Assembly (NCBI RefSeq): GCF_023898865.1
Contig: NZ_JAGSOV010000023.1
Coordinates: forward strand, 186,001 to 250,000
Direction of reading: 5' to 3'
DNA length: 64,000 nucleotides
Source of the DNA: Pseudonocardia humida
Lineage (GTDB): Bacteria; Actinomycetota; Actinomycetes; Mycobacteriales; Pseudonocardiaceae
Positions 59,070 through 64,000 of this stretch are shown piece by piece (the stretch's first letter is position 1; each line of letters begins with the position of its first letter). Below the pieces are notes generated by a model that made no database searches, was not told the DNA's origin, and worked only from the letters and a program-made list of their open reading frames with translations. The position numbers were made by a program, and so were the translations under genes.

Positions 59070-60584
59070 TCAGGTCAACGGGGCCGACGCCGGGCGGGAC
59101 AGCGCGACGTCCTCCTCCGCATCCTCGGGCACCGGCACCCGCCTCGGCAGCACGAGCGCGGCCAGGAGCGCACCGGCGACGGCGGTGCCCGCCGCGGCCA
59201 GCAGCGCGACCCGGTAGCCGGCCAGGGTGGCCTCGGCCACCGCGGTCCCGGTGCCGACCAGGTGGCGGGCCACCGCCGTGGACAGCAGGGCGACCAGGGC
59301 GATGGCCAGCGCGCTGCCGACCGCCTGGGTGCTGTTCAGCGCCCCCGCGCCGACGCCGTGGCGGTGCCGGGGGATGCCCGACATCGCGGTCACCGTGCAG
59401 CACACCCCGGCCGCGCCGGTGCCCAGGCCGAGCAGCAGGAACGCCGGCAGCAGCCCGCCCGCGTAGTCGGTGGCCGGGCCGAGCGCGAGCGCCAGCAGCA
59501 CCGCCCCGCCCGCGACGCACAGCAGTGCGGGCGGCACCAGCGCGCGCGGCCCGACGTGGTGCAGGTTGCGCGAGGTGACCTGGGAGACGAGCACGATCAG
59601 GGCGGCCCACGGCACGAACGCCGCGCCGGCCTGCAACGCGCTCCAGCCCAGCACCTCCTGCATGAACAGCGAGCTGACGAAGTAGGCGCCGATCCCGGTA
59701 CCCGAGGCCACCAGCACCAGCAGGAACGCCACCGACGTGCGGGTCCGGAACAGCGCGAGCGGCAGCAGCGGGTCGGCCGAGCGCGCCTGCAGCACCAGGA
59801 ACGCCGCGCCGAGCGCGAGCGCGCCGACCGACGCGCCGAGCGCCAGCGGGCCGATCCCACCGGTCTGCAGCTCGGTGAGGCCCAGGATCAGCGCCGCGAC
59901 CGCCGCGGTGGCCAGCAGCCCGTCGACGACCGCCAGGCGCTGGTGCGGCGCCCCGCGCACCGCGGGCACCAGCGCGAACGCCCCGACGAAGGCCAGCACG
60001 CAGACCGGCACGTTGACCAGGAAGATCCACCGCCAGCCGCCGGCCGTGGTCAGCAGGCCGCCGAGCACGTTGCCCAGGGTGGCGCCGCCCGCGCCGACCG
60101 CCGCCCACACCCCGAGCGCCCGGCTGCGCTCGCGCGCCCCGGTGAACACGCCGGTGAGCAGGGACATCGCCGCCGGGGACGCCATGGCCGCACCGACCCC
60201 GGCCAGCGCCCTGGCCGCGATCAGCAGCCCCGGTGACGCGGCCAGCGCGCACAGCAGCGAGCCGACCGCGAACACCGCGAGCCCGGTCAGGAACAGCCGG
60301 CGCCTGCCGAGCACGTCGGCGGCCCGGCCACCGAGCAGCAGCAGGCAGCCGAAGGTCAGCGCGAACGCGGTCAGCACCCACTGCAGCTGCGCCACCGAGA
60401 GCCCCAGGTCGGCGCGGATGGCCGGCAGCGACACGGTGACCACGGTGCCGCCGACCAGCAGGACGAACTGCACGCTGCAGACCAGGGCCAGGAACGGTCC
60501 CCGGCGCACCGCCGGGAACGGGGTCCCCGGACCGGCGCGCTCCGCGCCGGGTGCGGGGGACGGTGCGACGGACCGCTCAGACAA
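59070..60584 (-). CDS. MFS transporter, DHA2-like
   Basis: 504 residues with 14 predicted membrane segments. The MFS loop motifs GGRAADVLGRRRLFLTGLAVF and LVNVPVCVLA are present. The start is a TTG that overlaps the RibBA-like stop by 8 bases; no better ATG or GTG is placed. A role in import or export of the flavin operon's substrate is inferred. Confidence 0.87.
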   Translation of the reverse strand: MSERSVAPSPAPGAERAGPGTPFPAVRRGPFLALVCSVQFVLLVGGTVVTVSLPAIRADLGLSVAQLQWVLTAFALTFGCLLLLGGRAADVLGRRRLFLTGLAVFAVGSLLCALAASPGLLIAARALAGVGAAMASPAAMSLLTGVFTGARERSRALGVWAAVGAGGATLGNVLGGLLTTAGGWRWIFLVNVPVCVLAFVGAFALVPAVRGAPHQRLAVVDGLLATAAVAALILGLTELQTGGIGPLALGASVGALALGAAFLVLQARSADPLLPLALFRTRTSVAFLLVLVASGTGIGAYFVSSLFMQEVLGWSALQAGAAFVPWAALIVLVSQVTSRNLHHVGPRALVPPALLCVAGGAVLLALALGPATDYAGGLLPAFLLLGLGTGAAGVCCTVTAMSGIPRHRHGVGAGALNSTQAVGSALAIALVALLSTAVARHLVGTGTAVAEATLAGYRVALLAAAGTAVAGALLAALVLPRRVPVPEDAEEDVALSRPASAPLT

Positions 60585-61815
60585 CGTCGGCCTCGGCCGC
60601 GCCCAGCAACGGGCGCCGCGCGGTGACCGCGACGCCGCACCGGGCCAGCCGGCCCGCCTCGGCCGGGTCGTCGGAGAGCAGGACCACCGCGCCGGTCCCG
60701 GTGCCGAAGCCGGTGCCGAAGCCGAGGTCGCGCAGGACGTCCGCGGCGACCAGGTCCCGGCGCTCGTCGGGCGCGCCGCAGCCGGTCGGGTTCGCCCCGC
60801 CCGCGAGGCGGGCGAAGGCGTGCCCGCTGCGCAGGTAGACCAGCACCCCGCGACCGGCCGCGTCGATCGCGGCCAGCGCGGCGTCGAGCCGGGCGGCGCA
60901 CCCGCAGCGCAGCGAGCCGAACACGTCGCCGAGCACGCACTCGCGGTGCACGCCGACGAGCACCGGCCCGACCGCGGTCGCGGGGTCGCCGCGGACCAGG
61001 GCCAGGTGCTCGTCGCGGCCCGGCGACGCGGGAGCGGTGCGGTCGGCGGCCGTCGAGCCGTAGCCGACGGCCTGGAACCGGCCGTGCGACGTCGGGAGCG
61101 CGGTCGCGGCCCCGCGCCGCGCCGACGGCTCGCGGCGCCGCCGGTCGGCGAGCACGTCCGAGACCGCCAGCAGCACCAGGTCGTGGCGCTCGGCCAGGGC
61201 GGTCAGCGTCGTCCGGTCGGCCGGCTCGCCCGCGCCGTCGACGGCCGCGGCGAGCACCGCGGCCGGGGCGAGCCCGGCGCCGCGGCACAGGTCCACCGCG
61301 GCCTCGGCGGGGCGCGCCCGCTCCAGCACGCCGGCGGCGCGCACCCGCAGCGGCAGCACGTGCCCGGGCAGCAGGAGGTCGGACGGGCGGGTGGCCGGGT
61401 CGGCCAGCACGCGGGCGGTCAGCGCGCGGTCCGCCGCGGAGATGCCGGTGGTGGTGCCCACCCGGGCGTCGACCGACACCGCGAAGGCCGAGGCGCCCGG
61501 GCCGTCGGAGTCCATCGGCGGGACGCGCAGCTCGTCGAGCCGGGACCCGGTCATGGCGACGCACACGACGCCGCTGGTCTCGCGCACCAGGAACGCCATC
61601 GAGGCGGTGCCGGTCAGCTCGGCGGCGGTGACGAGGACACCGCCGACCACGACTCCGGTGCCGGCCGCCGGGCCGTCGCGCAGGTCGTCGACCAGCAGCA
61701 CCGGACGGCCGCGGCGCAGCGCCCGGTGCGCGGCCGCGACCGGGCCCGGGTCCGCGTCGGGCAGCACGACCAGGCGCTGGTCGGGGAGGTCGGCCCCGGC
61801 CGCCGGGGCGCTCAC
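60577..61815 (-). CDS. RibBA-like protein lacking catalytic motifs in both domains
   Basis: 412 residues from the GTG at 61815, overlapping the FMN reductase stop. It has the domain order of bifunctional RibBA. In the DHBP synthase half, VDARVGTTTGISAADR is retained, but the DDEDRENEGD Mg motif is replaced by DDLRDGPAAGTG (residues 43-54) and the GHTEAA His by Pro. In the GTP cyclohydrolase half, zinc ligands Cys293, Cys304 and Cys306 remain, but RQEGRGIGL reads RSGHAFARL. Catalysis is unlikely by either domain. It probably has another role within the flavin operon. Confidence 0.82.
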   Translation of the reverse strand: MSAPAAGADLPDQRLVVLPDADPGPVAAAHRALRRGRPVLLVDDLRDGPAAGTGVVVGGVLVTAAELTGTASMAFLVRETSGVVCVAMTGSRLDELRVPPMDSDGPGASAFAVSVDARVGTTTGISAADRALTARVLADPATRPSDLLLPGHVLPLRVRAAGVLERARPAEAAVDLCRGAGLAPAAVLAAAVDGAGEPADRTTLTALAERHDLVLLAVSDVLADRRRREPSARRGAATALPTSHGRFQAVGYGSTAADRTAPASPGRDEHLALVRGDPATAVGPVLVGVHRECVLGDVFGSLRCGCAARLDAALAAIDAAGRGVLVYLRSGHAFARLAGGANPTGCGAPDERRDLVAADVLRDLGFGTGFGTGTGAVVLLSDDPAEAGRLARCGVAVTARRPLLGAAEADVV

Positions 61816-62420
61816 CCCTCCCCCGGCTGCGGCCCGGAGAGCACGTCGTGGCGGCTCGCGGCGACCAGGTCGGCGAACCGCACCACCTCGTCGGCCACCG
61901 TGTGCAGCTGCTCGACGACCCGCGGCTCGGCGCAGGCGCCGTCGCGGAAGCCGGTCTGCAGCGAGTTGACCGCCGCCCCGTACGGGGTGGCCCAGCCGCG
62001 CAGCGCGTGCACGATGGCGCGCAGCGCGGTGAGCGTGGTGACCGCGGCCTGCCAACCGTAGGCGGTGACGATCAGCCCCACCGAGCGGTCGGCCAGGTAG
62101 GGCAGCGCGTCCCCGCGCATGTCCTCCGTGTAGTCCAGGGCGTTCTTGACCAGTCCGGAGATGGAGCCGTGGTAGCCCGGCGACGCGATGAGCACGCCGT
62201 CGGCGCGGCGCAGGTGCTCGACCAGCTCGCGGGCCACCGGGCCGCCGTCGCCGGCCTCCGGGGCGTACATCGGCAGCCGGGCCAGCTCGGCGCCGGCGAA
62301 GACGCGGGTCGTGGCGCCCGCGGCGGCGGCCCGCTCGACCGCGATGCGCAGGGCCTGCTCGCTCGACGAGCCGGCGCGGACCGTCCCGCCGATCCCGACG
62401 ACGTGCAGCGGCCGGGTCAC
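61812..62420 (-). CDS. NADPH-dependent FMN reductase
   Basis: 202 residues from a GTG. The flavodoxin-like segments GIGGTVRAGSSSEQAL (phosphate loop) and ASPGYHGSISGLVKNALDYTE are diagnostic. It supplies reduced FMN, most likely to the LLM monooxygenase encoded upstream. The start overlaps the alpha/beta hydrolase stop. Confidence 0.92.
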   Translation of the reverse strand: MTRPLHVVGIGGTVRAGSSSEQALRIAVERAAAAGATTRVFAGAELARLPMYAPEAGDGGPVARELVEHLRRADGVLIASPGYHGSISGLVKNALDYTEDMRGDALPYLADRSVGLIVTAYGWQAAVTTLTALRAIVHALRGWATPYGAAVNSLQTGFRDGACAEPRVVEQLHTVADEVVRFADLVAASRHDVLSGPQPGEG

Positions 62421-63259
62421 GATCCCCCTCCCGCCTGCGCCGTCCGGTCGAGGAAGGCGGTGATCGCGGCCAGCGTGTCGTCGGGGTACTCCACCGGCAG
62501 GCCGTGCCCGCCGCGGGGCAGCACCTGCAGGGTCGCGTTCGGCATCAGCTCGGCGATCTCGACCGACTGGGCGACCGGGGTCAGCACGTCCTCGGCGCCG
62601 GCCAGCACCAGCGTCGGCGTGCTCGCCGACGGCAGGCCCGGGCGGGAGTCGTAGACGCGCAGCCCCGCGGCCTGGGCCTCGAACCCGGCCAGGGTGGTCG
62701 GGTGCGGGTCGGCGCGGACCAGCTCGGCCTGGGCCGCCGCGGCGGCGTGGTCGGCCAGCAGCCGCGGGGTGAACACCCACGGCATGCTGCTGATCCCGAC
62801 GGCCACCGGGTCGACCCCGGCCCGGCGCAGCGCCAGGCCGGTGTCCAACCAGGCGTCCTGCACCGCGGTGTAGGACGGGAACGCGGTGACCAGCACGGCC
62901 CGCGACAGCACCCGCGCGTGCCGGACCAGCAGCGACTGCAGCACCGAGCCGCCCAGCGACCAGCCCACGGCGGCCACCGGGCCGGCCCCGAGGTGCTCGA
63001 CCAGCGCCGCGGTGTCGTCGGCGAGGTCGTCGATCGCGTAGGGGCCCGGCGGCACGTCGCTGAGCCCGGTCCCCCGGTTGTCGAAGGTGATGACGGTGTA
63101 CCGCTCGGCCAGCCGCGGCGCGAGCAGCGCCCAGGCCAGCGAGCTGGCGCCGAGCCCGGAGATCAGCAGCAGTGGCGGTCCGTCGCCCCGCACGTCGTAG
63201 CGCAGCGAGACGCCGTTGACCGTGGCGGTGCCCGAGGTGGGGGTGGTGGCGGTCGACAT
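62417..63259 (-). CDS. Alpha/beta hydrolase
   Basis: 280 residues. DNRGTGLSD, nucleophile motif GWSLGGS (Ser near residue 100), acidic residue in LAGAEDVLTP and His in GGHGLP are visible. It probably hydrolyses the ester or lactone made by the flavin monooxygenase (inference). It is 4 bases after the LLM gene. Confidence 0.9.
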   Translation of the reverse strand: MSTATTPTSGTATVNGVSLRYDVRGDGPPLLLISGLGASSLAWALLAPRLAERYTVITFDNRGTGLSDVPPGPYAIDDLADDTAALVEHLGAGPVAAVGWSLGGSVLQSLLVRHARVLSRAVLVTAFPSYTAVQDAWLDTGLALRRAGVDPVAVGISSMPWVFTPRLLADHAAAAAQAELVRADPHPTTLAGFEAQAAGLRVYDSRPGLPSASTPTLVLAGAEDVLTPVAQSVEIAELMPNATLQVLPRGGHGLPVEYPDDTLAAITAFLDRTAQAGGGS

Positions 63260-63263
63260 CGGT

Positions 63264-64000
63264 TCAGTCCCCTCCGACGAGCGTCGCGGCGCCCGCCCGG
63301 GTGGTCGGCTGCACGCTCGCCGGCACGTCCCGGTGGGAGGCGGGCGGCGTCCAGTGGTCGGGCTGGTCGGCCCACAGGTCCCGCAGCTGCGGGATGACCC
63401 GGGTGCCGAACAGGTGGGTGTTCTCCGCGGCGGTCTCCTCGGCCAGGTCGCCCATGTGCAGGCAGGCGATCAGCTGGCCGACCCGCAGCTCGGTGGCCAG
63501 CTCGCGCACGCGCTGGGCGACCCGGTCGGGCGTGCCTGCGATGATGTAGCCCTTCTCGTCGTACTCCCAGAAGCTCATCTCCCCGGCCGTGGCCCGCCTG
63601 CGGTCCTCGGCGGCCTGCGGCGTCGTGGTGCGGGCGAGCATGCCGCGCAGCGAGTCGGGCGAGGTGTATCCGGGCGGGGTGGCGAACCGGGTGGCCGGGT
63701 CCTTGACCCGCTGGAAGTAGCGCACCGCATCGGCGTACTTGCGCTCGGCCTCGGCGTCGGAATCGGCCACGCAGATGAGCTGGGTGAACGCCATCCGGTG
63801 CGGATTCAGGTCGCCGCCGTTCTCGGCCACGTAGTTCCAGTAGTTGTCCACGACCGGTTTCGCCGCGCGCAATCCGGAGAACGACAGGTGGCCGTAGCAG
63901 TAGTTCTCCCTGGTGACCAGTTCCCAGGTCTCCACGCTGCCCGAGCCGGGCACCCAGATCGGCGGGCGCGCCTGGACCGGGCGCGGCCACAGGTTCACGT
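63264..64000 (-). CDS. LLM class flavin-dependent oxidoreductase, 3' partial within window
   Basis: About 245 residues of a luciferase-like monooxygenase; the start lies beyond base 64000. The C-terminal part has PIWVPGSGSVETWEL, YWNYVAENGG, MLARTTTPQAAEDRR, GTPDRVAQRVRELA and the final QLRDLWADQPDHW. LLM enzymes insert oxygen using reduced flavin, or use F420. The partner FMN reductase two genes downstream favours FMN. First visible gene of the minus-strand operon. Confidence 0.88.
   Translation of the reverse strand, partial: VNLWPRPVQARPPIWVPGSGSVETWELVTRENYCYGHLSFSGLRAAKPVVDNYWNYVAENGGDLNPHRMAFTQLICVADSDAEAERKYADAVRYFQRVKDPATRFATPPGYTSPDSLRGMLARTTTPQAAEDRRRATAGEMSFWEYDEKGYIIAGTPDRVAQRVRELATELRVGQLIACLHMGDLAEETAAENTHLFGTRVIPQLRDLWADQPDHWTPPASHRDVPASVQPTTRAGAATLVGGD

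Overview
The window is about 74% G+C, uses many GTG starts, and packs its genes with 4-base start/stop overlaps. These traits point to a high-GC actinobacterium. The gene content fits too: a Methyltransf_19-type methyltransferase, a deazaflavin-dependent nitroreductase-like protein, PucR regulators and QcrB-like cytochrome b. A Pseudonocardiaceae member such as Pseudonocardia is the best guess (inference). I saw no rRNA, tRNA, CRISPR array, insertion sequence or prophage gene. Both edges cut through genes.

Layout. 1-5.9 kb: the end of an oligopeptide ABC transporter ATPase, then a translationally coupled operon of an S9-S12 fusion peptidase, a GNAT acyltransferase and an enolase-superfamily N-acylamino acid racemase. 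This looks like a peptide/D-amino acid salvage pathway. 6-9.5 kb: a PucR regulator and an orphan B12-binding radical SAM protein. 9.6-13.8 kb: a CoA-transferase, an enoyl-CoA hydratase and two zinc alcohol dehydrogenases. 13.8-16.4 kb (minus): a DDN-like oxidoreductase, a UGSC-family selenoprotein whose Sec codon (TGA, 14517-14519) splits its reading frame, and a thioredoxin-fold partner driven by a near-consensus promoter. 16.4-21.4 kb (minus): DoxX, a decayed CocE-type hydrolase on the plus strand, and a moxR-DUF58-VWA-htrA operon. 21.6-26.9 kb: a two-component system, two alpha/beta hydrolases and a methyltransferase. 26.9-36.6 kb: a sugar-acid uptake and catabolism locus with two enolase-superfamily dehydratase-like genes, a FadR-type regulator, a binding protein, a fused permease, an SDR, an RraA-like protein and a FAH-like hydratase.

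36.9-46 kb: an unusual stand-alone cytochrome b, a B3/4-domain protein, an SDR remnant, a polysaccharide deacetylase, an SDR, then a P450-ferredoxin-class II aldolase-PfkB kinase group followed by a PucR regulator. 46.1-46.76 kb: non-coding DNA with three blocks of a roughly 30-base repeat. 46.7-54.2 kb: TetR, a PLP aminotransferase and a complete dipeptide/oligopeptide ABC system with a fused two-domain ATPase. 54.3-56.8 kb: a STAS/HATPase regulator, then an APH-like kinase and a TetR regulator divergent around a strong palindrome. 56.8-64 kb (minus): a flavin-centred operon of LLM oxidoreductase, alpha/beta hydrolase, FMN reductase, a RibBA-like protein lacking key catalytic motifs in both domains, an MFS transporter, a nitroreductase and an acyl-CoA ligase.

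The most notable items are the UGSC selenoprotein with its adjacent hairpin, the cytochrome b lacking both predicted high-potential heme ligands, the RibBA pseudoenzyme inside a flavin operon, and the putative D-amino acid salvage operon. All family assignments come from reading motifs. No database search was run.
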